Shown here: in pieces, positions 54,996 to 63,028 of the stretch
Layout of the letters: every line of letters begins with the position of its first letter
How positions within the stretch are numbered: the first letter of the stretch is position 1
Source: Muribaculaceae bacterium Isolate-037 (Harlan)
GTDB taxonomy: Bacteria > Bacteroidota > Bacteroidia > Bacteroidales > Muribaculaceae
NCBI GenBank assembly: GCA_003762615.1
Contig: RIAZ01000021.1
Location: forward strand, 1 to 64,000
Direction of reading: 5' to 3'
Length of the DNA stretch: 64,000 nucleotides
The notes under the pieces: generated by a model
The model's database searches: none
What the model was told of the DNA's origin: nothing
What the model saw: only the letters and a program-made list of their open reading frames with translations
Translations under genes and position numbers: made by a program

Positions 54996-55535
54996 GTTAT
55001 TTTAAATTTGTTTATGAAAATATGATTATTATTCTCCAGTAAAAGTGTAAGGCACTATTTTAACCTGAATAATATTTTTAAATCATCAAAACCGACCGAT
55101 GTCATAATAAGGCTAACAAGGAATAACCGTTTCATGATGATTCTATCTTAAGCCATAGACATATATCCAAATTAAAGTTCATTGGATCTTGCCACAGCAA
55201 TTTTTGATGCTGCAAAATTAGACATCCACCTCCCTATTGTAGGGGAATTTTGTTTTTTTGATAAGTAAAATTGTCCACAAACGCCTGTTTATAGCCATTT
55301 TACCACACTTTGGACATTATTCCCCATATTTAAGACAATCCACCCCATTGCGTCAGTAGGGTATCAGTAATTTTGCATAGTCAACCGAAAGACATTTGGA
55401 TTTAGATACTCTCTGAATTGATTCTGAATCTAAACTACACATCCATCAAAAAAAGGAAAGCGGTCTTGACAGTGCTGGAAAAGCATTCAAATTATAAAAT
55501 AAATTCAGTAATCATAAAACAAACCTTTCAACAAC
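54996..55535. other. Divergent control region of the PUL
   Basis: This 540-nt gap separates the two arms. A minus-strand -7 box (TAATTTTG, 55220-55213) and a plus-strand -7 box (TAATTTTG, 55368-55375) are both followed by CA. Neither has a good TTTG at -33, as expected for activator-dependent promoters. Both have TAGGG some 10-20 nt upstream, which could be part of an HTCS site. No gene is seen here; the frame 55418-55606 has no support. Confidence 0.5.
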
Positions 55536-57446
55536 ATGAATCTCTTAAAATCAATGGCAGGGTTACTGCTTTGTGCATCTTTTGTCATCACCAATGCACA
55601 CAATAGTGTTCCACGTCCGGAATATCCGCGTCCTCAGATGGAGCGCAGCGAATGGAAAAATCTCAACGGAGAATGGACATATCAGCTTGATCTTGTTCAG
55701 ACCGGATGGGAACGAAATCTCTACTCTAGTAACGGTTTTAACGAAAAAATAACAGTACCGTTTGCTCCCGAAAGCAAACTATCTGGAGTGGAGCACAAAG
55801 ACTTTATACCTTGTATATGGTATCAGCGCGAGATCGAGATTCCAATAGAATGGGGAGGAAAAGACATACTACTCAATTTCGGAGCAGTCTACTATGAATC
55901 CGAGGTTTATATTGACGGAAATTTCGTCAATCGACATTTCGGTGGCAGCGACTCCTACTCTGTTGACATAACCGATTTCGTCACTCCTGGCAAAACTCAT
56001 TCGCTTGTCGTAAACGCATCAAGCAAACTGCGTGAGAGGATGCAGACAGCCGGCAAACAGTCGTTACAACACGGTCCTTTCGAATGCATGTACACCCGAA
56101 ACACAGGCATCTGGCAGACCGTATGGATGGAACCTATTGCAAAATCAGGCATTGAAAACGTAAAAATTATGCCCAATATTGATCTTGAGCAGGTATCTGT
56201 CAATCTGAAGATGAGGCGTGAGGCAAAAGCTAATGCAATCGCTATTGAGATCAAGGATGAAAATGGGAAAACGGTGACAAAAACCGTAGCTCCGGTCACT
56301 TCAGGAGATATAATTACCCTCCCGATAAAAAAAGCCAACCTCTGGACCCCGGAAAATCCTTATCTATATAGCATGTCCCTCACGATTAAAGATTCCAATG
56401 GGAAAGAGATAGATAAGGTAAATTCTTATTTCGGAATGCGAAAAGTGCATACAGAGGGTAATAAATTCTACCTCAATAACGAACCATATTACCAGCGTCT
56501 TGTGCTTGATCAGGGATTCTATCCCGAAGGCATCTGGACAGCCCCCTCCGATGATGACCTACGCCGAGATATAGAACTCGGTAAAGCAGCAGGCTTCAAT
56601 GGTGCCCGTCTACATCAGAAAGTGTTTGAGGAAAGATATTATTATTGGGCAGATAAACTTGGTTATCTCACATGGGGAGAGTCTCCCAGTTGGGGTTTGG
56701 ATGCCAACGACCCGGTGGCAGCAAGAAACTTCCTTTCAGAATGGAGCAATCTTATTTCCCGTGATATTAATCATCCATCTCTTGTCGTATGGACACCGTT
56801 CAACGAACAATGGATGCCAGATGAGGTGCAATATCCCCGTTTTATCACTGATACCTACAAGCTCACCAAACAGATCGACCCTTCTCGTCCTCTCAACACT
56901 GTATCCGGAGGAATCCACATTGTTTCAGATATATGGTCTAGCCACTCCTACGAACAAGATCCGCTCAAACTACGTGAAGCAGTCCTAAACAATGGAAAAA
57001 TGTTTGTGAAGCAGCCAACTGTGCTTGGGGCAAAACGCGGTAATGTAGGTTTCAACCGTCCAAAACTCAATTTCCCATACGTTTTCCCTCAGTATGACGG
57101 TTCAATTCCATATATTCTTGACGAATTTGGTGGCATAAAATGCATTGAGGCAAACCCGGCTGAAGATGGAGCATGGGGCTATGGAGATTCTCCACGTACA
57201 AAAAAAGAATTCTATGATCGATTACGAGGTCAGGTAGCTGCCCTTATGTCTCTCTCCGATAAGATGTGGGGATACTGCTATACACAGCTCACCGATGTAG
57301 AACAAGAACAAAATGGTATATATTACTACGACCGATCATCTAAATACGATATGAATCTTATAAAAAATATTTTTACCATGTCGTTTGAGCAAGCAAATTC
57401 TGAAATAAAACAACGCCAAGACACTACCCAGACAGCACAGAAATAA
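55536..57446 (+). CDS. GH2 family glycoside hydrolase (beta-galactosidase/glucuronidase-like)
   Basis: A 636-residue exported retaining glycosidase with signal peptide (MNLLKSMAGLLLCASFVITNA). The N-terminal jelly-roll (RPEYPRPQMERSEWKNLNGE) and Ig-like domain (to about 300) precede a TIM barrel. The acid/base is Glu424 in WTPFNEQWMP and the nucleophile Glu530 in YILDEFGGIK. It is shorter than LacZ and lacks the C-terminal domains. GH2 covers beta-galactosidases, beta-glucuronidases and others; next to a sulfatase, a galactosidase or glucuronidase on a sulfated glycan is likely. A hairpin follows the gene, and the next gene has its own promoter. Confidence 0.88.
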   Translation: MNLLKSMAGLLLCASFVITNAHNSVPRPEYPRPQMERSEWKNLNGEWTYQLDLVQTGWERNLYSSNGFNEKITVPFAPESKLSGVEHKDFIPCIWYQREIEIPIEWGGKDILLNFGAVYYESEVYIDGNFVNRHFGGSDSYSVDITDFVTPGKTHSLVVNASSKLRERMQTAGKQSLQHGPFECMYTRNTGIWQTVWMEPIAKSGIENVKIMPNIDLEQVSVNLKMRREAKANAIAIEIKDENGKTVTKTVAPVTSGDIITLPIKKANLWTPENPYLYSMSLTIKDSNGKEIDKVNSYFGMRKVHTEGNKFYLNNEPYYQRLVLDQGFYPEGIWTAPSDDDLRRDIELGKAAGFNGARLHQKVFEERYYYWADKLGYLTWGESPSWGLDANDPVAARNFLSEWSNLISRDINHPSLVVWTPFNEQWMPDEVQYPRFITDTYKLTKQIDPSRPLNTVSGGIHIVSDIWSSHSYEQDPLKLREAVLNNGKMFVKQPTVLGAKRGNVGFNRPKLNFPYVFPQYDGSIPYILDEFGGIKCIEANPAEDGAWGYGDSPRTKKEFYDRLRGQVAALMSLSDKMWGYCYTQLTDVEQEQNGIYYYDRSSKYDMNLIKNIFTMSFEQANSEIKQRQDTTQTAQK

Positions 57447-57500
57447 GAATAGAATCCTTTTAATAGTAAATCGGATTCTTATGGAACCGTTGATGTAAAT

Positions 57501-57533
57501 CTTAAACTCCGGCACATGTTTCCGGAGTTTAAG
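57501..57533 (+). terminator. Terminator-like hairpin after GH2
   Basis: CTTAAACTCCGG and CCGGAGTTTAAG form a perfect 12-bp stem (57501-57512, 57522-57533) with a 9-nt loop. The following sequence is only moderately T-rich. Confidence 0.7.
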
Positions 57534-57573
57534 ACTCTTATCCTAAATTTTATTCTGAATTTATGTGATGGAA

Positions 57574-57605
57574 TTTGTTTTTTATATTTCTTATTACTAC
57601 CTTTG
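57574..57605 (+). promoter_or_regulatory. Promoter of the maturase-sulfatase operon
   Basis: TTTG (57574-57577), 20 nt, TACCTTTG (57598-57605): exact consensus. The leader to the maturase ATG is about 95 nt. Confidence 0.8.
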
Positions 57606-57706
57606 TAGCAAGATTATACAACTAATGAAAGACTACCATCAATTTTCAGAACCTTATTTTTGACATAGTAATTTGCCGCCACGCTTGATAATGGAAAGAT
57701 TATTTG

Positions 57707-58927
57707 ATGAATGACACTTTATTCTTTGGATGCAAACCTCTTTATGTAATGGCGAAGCCCGTCGGAGCACGATGTAATCTGTCATGCGAGTATTGCTATT
57801 ATCTTGAAAAGGTGAATCTGTATGCCGATAAAGGCGAGAACGGCGTGATGAGCAACGAATTGCTGGAACATTTCACCCGCGAATACATAGAATCCCAGAC
57901 ACTGCCTGACGTGCTGTTTCAATGGCACGGCGGCGAACCTCTTATGCGCCCTATCTCATTCTATAAACGGGCAATGGAACTACAACGTAAGTATGCCCAC
58001 GGCAGACGTATAAGCAATGTGCTGCAAACCAACGGCACTCTTCTCAATGACGAATGGTGCCGATTCTTCCGCGACAATGGATGGCTTATAGGCATATCTA
58101 TCGACGGACCACAAGAGTTTCATGATGAATTTAGAAGATTCCGTGGCGGACAACCATCATGGCATAAGGTGATGCGCGGCATTAACCTGCTTAACAAATG
58201 GCACGTGGAATGGAATGCTATGGCGGTGATAAACGATTTCAATGCCGATTATCCGCTTGATTTATACAATTTCTTCAAGGAGATAGGTGCTCACTACATA
58301 CAGTTCACCCCTATCGTTGAACGTCTGACAGCCAACGGATGCGGGGGACACCTCGCCACGCCATCTGCTACAAATGCCACACTCGCTGATTTCTCGGTCA
58401 GCCCAGAACAATGGGGACAATTCCTCTGTGACCTGTTTGACGAATGGGTGCGCGAGGATGTGGGTAAATATTTCGTGCAACTCTTCGATGCCACACTTGC
58501 CAATTGGGTGGGACAAGAACCGGGAGTATGCTCTACGGCAGCTCAATGCGGGCAATCAGTATGTATGGAGCATAACGGAGACGTCTATTCTTGCGACCAT
58601 TTCGTATTTCCGGAATATAAGTTAGGAAATATCAGAAATTCCACACTTATAGAAATGGCGTATGGCGACAAACAGAAGCTTTTCGACAACATGAAGGGCA
58701 ATCTGCCCGGACAATGCCGTAAATGCGAATGGCTATTTGCATGCCACGGAGAATGCCCCAAGAACAGATTCGCGACAACTGCCGACGGTGAGTCGGGACT
58801 GAACTATCTCTGCGAAGGATATCGTAAATTTTTCAAGCATGTGGCTCCCTATATGGATTTCATGAAGAATGAGATTGACAACAGACGGTCGCCGGCAAAT
58901 GTGATGAAAGCCGACATAAAGTCTTGA
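57707..58927 (+). CDS. Anaerobic sulfatase-maturating enzyme (radical SAM/SPASM)
   Basis: A 406-residue cytosolic radical-SAM enzyme that oxidises the active-site Ser or Cys of sulfatases to formylglycine. The ATG at 57707 is preferred over a TTG one codon earlier. The radical-SAM cluster is CNLSCEYC (Cys23, 27, 30). The C-terminal SPASM region binds two more clusters through CGQSVCMEHNGDVYSCDH and CRKCEWLFACHGECPKNRF. Length and motifs match anSME of Bacteroides and Clostridium. The sulfatase gene begins 44 nt downstream, so enzyme and substrate are co-expressed. Confidence 0.95.
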   Translation: MNDTLFFGCKPLYVMAKPVGARCNLSCEYCYYLEKVNLYADKGENGVMSNELLEHFTREYIESQTLPDVLFQWHGGEPLMRPISFYKRAMELQRKYAHGRRISNVLQTNGTLLNDEWCRFFRDNGWLIGISIDGPQEFHDEFRRFRGGQPSWHKVMRGINLLNKWHVEWNAMAVINDFNADYPLDLYNFFKEIGAHYIQFTPIVERLTANGCGGHLATPSATNATLADFSVSPEQWGQFLCDLFDEWVREDVGKYFVQLFDATLANWVGQEPGVCSTAAQCGQSVCMEHNGDVYSCDHFVFPEYKLGNIRNSTLIEMAYGDKQKLFDNMKGNLPGQCRKCEWLFACHGECPKNRFATTADGESGLNYLCEGYRKFFKHVAPYMDFMKNEIDNRRSPANVMKADIKS

Positions 58928-58971
58928 TTGTAGAGATTATGATAATTCCACTATATTTATATAAACCAAAA

Positions 58972-60642
58972 ATGTACAAAAATTGGCTACTCCCTACGGC
59001 AATGGCATTGATGCCCACTACTCTGGCTGCCAAAGGGGAGACAGAACGCCCCAACATCATGATAATCATGGTGGACGATATGGGCTATAGCGATCCTCAA
59101 TGCTTCGGCGGAGAGGTGCAAACACCCAACCTCAACGCTCTGGCACAAGATGGAGTGCGTTTCACACAGTTCTTCAACTGCGGCAGAAGCTGTCCGTCAC
59201 GCGGTTCTCTCATGACCGGTCTTTATGCGCAGGAATGTGGCATAACTGGTATGGGCGTGAGCCTCAACAAAGAGTGTGTCACTATTCCCGAAGTTCTGAA
59301 AACAGCCGGCTACACCACCGCCATGTCGGGAAAATGGCACCTGTCGCTCACCCGCGCCATAAACGGCAAGAATAATTCCCCGGAGCAGCTGCAATGGCTC
59401 TCCCATCAGAACTATTTCGATAATGCCCCCTTCGCGCCTCTCGACACATATCCCTGCAACCGTGGTTTCGATGAGCATTGGGGCACAATATGGGGAGTCT
59501 GTGACCATTTCGATCCATTCTCTCTGGTGCACAACGAGGAGCCTATCTATGTAGACGGGATACCCGACGGCTTCTACAGTACCGACTTCGTGACTCAAAA
59601 AGCCAACGACATGCTTGACGAGCTGACGAAAAAGGATGAGCCATTCTTCATGTATGTGGCATATACCGCACCCCACTGGCCCCTCCATGCTAAACCCGCC
59701 GACATAGCCAAATACAAAGGGAAGTATGACGAAGGGTGGGATGTGCTGCGCGAACGCAGATATAAAAGGATGGTTGAAATGGGGCTGGTGGATCCCAAAC
59801 AGACACCGAATGCCCCCAACGCATCGGGACGCTCATGGGAGAAAGAGAAGGACAAGGCGTTTCAATCTGCCAACATGGAGGTGCACGCCGCCATGGTGGA
59901 TTGCGTGGACCAAGGCATAGGAAAGATCATAGCCAAACTGAAAGAAACCGGTGAATACGACAACACCATAATAATCTTTTCAAGCGATAACGGGGCATCA
60001 AGCGAAAACTACACCATCGGCGACTTTGACCGCCACAACATGACCCGCGACGGACGACAGGTGGTGCACAACTCACAGACTCCGGGCGACGCACTCTCCT
60101 ATAACTATCTCGACACCGGATGGGCAGGGGCAGTCAACACCCCCTTCCACTATTGGAAACGCGAGTCGTTCCACGGAGGTACGGCAGCACCTACAATCGT
60201 AGTATGGTCCAAAGGCATGAAGAAGAATCTGAAAGGATCCATAGTGACTAAACCCTGCCAATACATCGACGTTATGCCTACATTCCTTGAGGCTTCCGGC
60301 GCACAGTATCCCAAGACTTACAAGAACCACGACATCCGCCCTCTTGCTCCGGAAGGACAGAGCTTCCTCCCCTTGATAACAGGGAAAGGGAAATGGAAAG
60401 GGAACCGCACCCTGTTCTGGGAGCATGAAAGCGGCAAGGCTGTGCGTATGGGCGACTGGAAGATGACGGCTCTATGCGGCGGCAAATGGCAACTCTTCAA
60501 CATGAAGAACGACTATTCCGAGACCAACAACGTGGCTGCACAGCACCCGGAGAAGATTCGCGAAATGAAGAAGGCATGGAACGCATGGGCTAACCGTGTC
60601 GGACTAAAAGTCAATGACACCGATGACGACGTGAAGTTATAA
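58972..60642 (+). CDS. Ser-type family S1 sulfatase
   Basis: A 556-residue exported sulfatase. The start is MYKNWLLPTAMALMPTTLAA (signal peptide); a TTG further upstream is not supported. The active-site motif reads GRSCPSRGSLMTG: the residue two before Pro is Ser73, so it is an S-x-P-S-R (Ser-type) enzyme whose x happens to be Cys. Metal ligands are seen in IIMVDDMGYSDP and IFSSDNGASSEN, and GKWHL is the usual Lys-His segment. It would release sulfate from a glycan in the periplasm or at the surface. The preceding maturase is required for activity. Confidence 0.93.
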   Translation: MYKNWLLPTAMALMPTTLAAKGETERPNIMIIMVDDMGYSDPQCFGGEVQTPNLNALAQDGVRFTQFFNCGRSCPSRGSLMTGLYAQECGITGMGVSLNKECVTIPEVLKTAGYTTAMSGKWHLSLTRAINGKNNSPEQLQWLSHQNYFDNAPFAPLDTYPCNRGFDEHWGTIWGVCDHFDPFSLVHNEEPIYVDGIPDGFYSTDFVTQKANDMLDELTKKDEPFFMYVAYTAPHWPLHAKPADIAKYKGKYDEGWDVLRERRYKRMVEMGLVDPKQTPNAPNASGRSWEKEKDKAFQSANMEVHAAMVDCVDQGIGKIIAKLKETGEYDNTIIIFSSDNGASSENYTIGDFDRHNMTRDGRQVVHNSQTPGDALSYNYLDTGWAGAVNTPFHYWKRESFHGGTAAPTIVVWSKGMKKNLKGSIVTKPCQYIDVMPTFLEASGAQYPKTYKNHDIRPLAPEGQSFLPLITGKGKWKGNRTLFWEHESGKAVRMGDWKMTALCGGKWQLFNMKNDYSETNNVAAQHPEKIREMKKAWNAWANRVGLKVNDTDDDVKL

Positions 60643-60663
60643 TCATCAGTCAGAAGCAACGGT

Positions 60664-60709
60664 AAAGCCGGCGTATCCGTATTCTACAGGACACGCCAGC
60701 TTTATTTTT
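60664..60709 (+). terminator. Terminator of the maturase-sulfatase operon
   Basis: AAAGC-C-GGCGT (60664-60674) pairs with ACGCC-A-GCTTT (60693-60703), leaving one mismatch, and ends in TATTTTT. Confidence 0.75.
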
Positions 60710-60807
60710 CATAATTAACGCTATTTTCACAAAGCGCAATACCCCAACAAATTAGAATCCGCACAAAGTCAAAATTACAAAATAAGCAAAAAAAATAATG
60801 CCCAAAA

Positions 60808-60839
60808 TTTGGCAGTTCGGAAAAAACATCGTAACTTTG
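60808..60839 (+). promoter_or_regulatory. Promoter of tRNA-Asp copy 1
   Basis: TTTG (60808-60811), 20 nt, TAACTTTG (60832-60839). Confidence 0.8.
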
Positions 60840-60884
60840 CACTCGCAATCGGGAAACGATGATACGGAACGAAAGCAAAACCTT

Positions 60885-60959
60885 GGTGCGGTAGTTCAGC
60901 CTGGTTAGAATACATGCCTGTCACGCATGGGGTCGCGGGTTCAAGTCCCGTCCGCACCG
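60885..60959 (+). tRNA. tRNA-Asp (anticodon GTC), copy 1
   Basis: Acceptor GGTGCGG/CCGCACC, D arm GTTCAGCCTGGTTAGAAT, anticodon stem CATGC/GCATG with loop CTGTCAC (anticodon GTC), T arm GCGGGTTCAAGTCCCGT, discriminator G. CCA is not encoded. Confidence 0.96.
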
Positions 60960-60972
60960 CCGAGGAGAGAGG

Positions 60973-61014
60973 AAGAGGAGCAGTGTAGACTTAGGTTTCC
61001 TGCTCCTCTTTTTT
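60973..61014 (+). terminator. Terminator of tRNA-Asp copy 1
   Basis: AAGAGGAGCAG (60973-60983) pairs with CTGCTCCTCTT (61000-61010), then more T residues. Confidence 0.85.
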
Positions 61015-61165
61015 CATATACATATCCTACCCTATCCAGAATTCCGGTCAGACACAGACATACACATTACAAGACCGTAACAGACTGGATAGCAACGCTA
61101 TCATAGCGACCAGCAATCCCATCTTGAAATACATATCAAAATATTTCAAAAAAAATTAAAAAAAA

Positions 61166-61197
61166 TTTGGTGGTTTCGGAAAAACATCGTAACTTTG
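61166..61197 (+). promoter_or_regulatory. Promoter of tRNA-Asp copy 2
   Basis: TTTG (61166-61169), 20 nt, TAACTTTG (61190-61197). Confidence 0.8.
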
Positions 61198-61243
61198 CAC
61201 TCGCAATCGGGAAACGATGATACGGAACGAAAGCAAAAACTTT

Positions 61244-61318
61244 GGTGCGGTAGTTCAGCCTGGTTAGAATACATGCCTGTCACGCATGGGGTCGCGGGTT
61301 CAAGTCCCGTCCGCACCG
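61244..61318 (+). tRNA. tRNA-Asp (anticodon GTC), copy 2
   Basis: Identical in sequence to copy 1 (60885-60959): acceptor GGTGCGG/CCGCACC, anticodon loop CTGTCAC. Confidence 0.96.
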
Positions 61319-61331
61319 CTGAGGAGAGAGG

Positions 61332-61376
61332 AAGAGGAGCAGAGTAAACTTAGGTTTCCTGCTCCTCTTTTTTTAC
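61332..61376 (+). terminator. Terminator of tRNA-Asp copy 2
   Basis: AAGAGGAGCAG (61332-61342) pairs with CTGCTCCTCTT (61359-61369), then TTTTT. Confidence 0.85.
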
Positions 61377-61458
61377 AATCTATCCGGTTTTCACAATCTA
61401 TCCGGCAAAACAGTATTAATCATTATTTCCACCCCGTAATGAAGCAGGGGACTCAATT

Positions 61459-61884
61459 ATGATCTGCATAATCAACGGACCAAACCTAAACCTTCTCGGC
61501 AAACGTCAGCCCGAGATATACGGCTCACGGACTTTCGAAGACGTCCTTGATGAGCTGAAAGCCACTTTCCCCGCCACTGAAATCGAATACTTCCAATCAA
61601 ATTGCGAAGGCGCAATCATCGACAAGATACACGCTCTCGGCTACGACACACCCTCTTGTGAAGGGATAGTGATCAATCCCGGTGCATACGCCCACTATTC
61701 CTACGCCATAGCCGACGCGATATCCTCGATACAGCTGCCGGTGGTGGAAGTGCATATCTCCAACATACATGCCCGCGATGAGTTCCGCCACAAGTCTGTA
61801 ACCGCCCCGTCATGCAAAGCAATGCTCTGCGGATTCGGGATGAAGGGCTACGAACTCGCGCTACGCTTTTTCAATGCACACTGA
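61459..61884 (+). CDS. aroQ: Type II 3-dehydroquinate dehydratase
   Basis: A 141-residue cytosolic enzyme of the shikimate pathway (3-dehydroquinate to 3-dehydroshikimate), a dodecamer in the family. The N-terminal INGPNLNLLGKRQPEIYGS contains the catalytic Tyr. NPGAYAHYSYAIADA and VEVHISNIHARDEFRHKS supply the substrate-binding Asn, the catalytic His and Arg. Length is normal. Its stop codon shares one base with the start of the next gene, implying translational coupling. No consensus promoter is seen in the short gap after the tRNA terminator, which contains CAATCTATCCGG twice. Confidence 0.96.
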   Translation: MICIINGPNLNLLGKRQPEIYGSRTFEDVLDELKATFPATEIEYFQSNCEGAIIDKIHALGYDTPSCEGIVINPGAYAHYSYAIADAISSIQLPVVEVHISNIHARDEFRHKSVTAPSCKAMLCGFGMKGYELALRFFNAH

Positions 61885-62522
61885 TGACTCCGCAAATCGA
61901 AGAATACGTCAACTCGCACATAAGCCGCGAACCCGACTATCTATACCGCATCGACCGTCTCACCAACCTACGGATGATCAACGGGCGCATGTGCTCCGGA
62001 CACATACAGGGTCGGCTACTGAAGATGCTCACCACTATGGCTGCCCCGAAAAGAGTGCTTGAACTCGGCACATTCTCCGGATACTCCGCCCTCTGCATCG
62101 CTGAAGGGTTGCAACCCGGTGCGACCATCGACACTATTGAAGTGGACGATGAACTGGAGGACTTCATCCTTCAGAACATATCCATGTCGCCAGACGCCGA
62201 CAAGGTGCGCCTGCACATAGGGGATGCGCTGGAGGTAATGAAGCAATGGGACGACAATGAATTTGATCTCATCTTCATCGATGCCGACAAACGACGGTAT
62301 ATCGATTACTTCAACCGTGCAATCCGCCTTCTCCGGAAGGGGGGCTTCATAATAGCCGACAACACCCTCTGGGACGGACACGTCGTGGAGACCTGCCGAC
62401 ATTCCTCACAGACGCAGGGGATAATCGATTTCAACGACCTCGTGGCAAACGATCCGAGGGTGGAGACCGCAATCATACCTCTTCGCGACGGGCTCACCAT
62501 ACTGCGGAAAATTGCCGACTGA
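61884..62522 (+). CDS. SAM-dependent O-methyltransferase (catechol/caffeoyl-CoA type)
   Basis: A 212-residue class I methyltransferase. The start is the ATG overlapping the aroQ stop (TGATG); an upstream start inside aroQ is unlikely. Motif I is VLELGTFSGYSALCIAEGL, the acidic motif is DTIEVDDELEDF, and FDLIFIDADKRRYIDYF with NTLWDGHVVE are typical of the metal-dependent family (YrrM/TrmR-like). Bacterial members include tRNA-hydroxyuridine methylases as well as small-molecule enzymes, so the substrate is open. Lying next to rbfA, a translation-related role is plausible. Confidence 0.85.
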   Translation: MTPQIEEYVNSHISREPDYLYRIDRLTNLRMINGRMCSGHIQGRLLKMLTTMAAPKRVLELGTFSGYSALCIAEGLQPGATIDTIEVDDELEDFILQNISMSPDADKVRLHIGDALEVMKQWDDNEFDLIFIDADKRRYIDYFNRAIRLLRKGGFIIADNTLWDGHVVETCRHSSQTQGIIDFNDLVANDPRVETAIIPLRDGLTILRKIAD

Positions 62523-62533
62523 AACCGTTTTTA

Positions 62534-62552
62534 CCGGCTATTCTCCAGCCGG
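62534..62552. other. Hairpin between the methyltransferase and rbfA
   Basis: CCGGCT and AGCCGG pair around a 7-nt loop, 12 nt after the methyltransferase stop. There is no T-run, so it is probably not a terminator; it may be an mRNA processing or stability element. Confidence 0.4.
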
Positions 62553-62656
62553 CATAAACGATAAGCCGCACTGACGCGTTATCTATATATATCGCGCGGT
62601 AAAGCGAATGCCGCACACCCCCTGCGCGGTTTATCAAAGTAAAAATTATCTAAGAA

Positions 62657-63028
62657 ATGGAAGGAAAACGTCAAGCAAAAATAGCTCGTCTCCTACAGAA
62701 GGAGCTGAGCGAGATTTTCCGACGCCAGACTGCCGCTCTCGGCGGAGTGCTCGTGTCGGTCAGCGCGGTCCGCATAACCCCGGATCTAAGCATCGCTAAA
62801 GTATATCTCAGCATATTCCCTGCCGACAAGAGTCAGGGCATTCTTGAGAATATCAAGAAGCAGACAAAGACCGTAAGATATGAGTTGGCCCAGGTGGTGA
62901 AACAGACATTGCGCAAATGCCCCGACCTGCAGTTCTATCTCGACGACTCCCTTGACTACATCGAGAATATCGACCGTCTCCTCGGTCCGCACAAAGAAGA
63001 CGACGAAGAGAAGAAGGAAGAGGAATGA
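62657..63028 (+). CDS. rbfA: Ribosome-binding factor A
   Basis: A 123-residue KH-fold factor needed for late maturation of the 30S subunit (16S rRNA 5' end). The family features are the N-terminal KRQAKIARLLQKELSEIF, the strand VSVSAVRITPDLSIAKVYLS and the C-terminal LQFYLDDSLDYIENIDRLL, followed by a highly charged Glu/Lys/Asp tail. Its stop overlaps the start of the permease gene by 4 nt (ATGA), suggesting translational coupling. Confidence 0.95.
   Translation: MEGKRQAKIARLLQKELSEIFRRQTAALGGVLVSVSAVRITPDLSIAKVYLSIFPADKSQGILENIKKQTKTVRYELAQVVKQTLRKCPDLQFYLDDSLDYIENIDRLLGPHKEDDEEKKEEE

Larger units (their letters stand above)
60804..61014 (+). repeat. Tandem duplication, copy 1: complete tRNA-Asp transcription unit
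   Basis: Promoter, leader, tRNA and terminator recur nearly unchanged at 61162-61374. The copies are separated by about 147 nt of unrelated sequence. Differences are confined to the leader edge, the spacer around the promoter and a few bases in the terminator loop. Confidence 0.9.
61162..61374 (+). repeat. Tandem duplication, copy 2: complete tRNA-Asp transcription unit
   Basis: Second copy of 60804-61014, same orientation; the tRNA body is identical. Confidence 0.9.

Noticed and set aside
60775..60957. Small minus-strand frame over tRNA-Asp copy 1
   Set aside because: A well-known false protein produced by translating the antisense of a tRNA-Asp gene.
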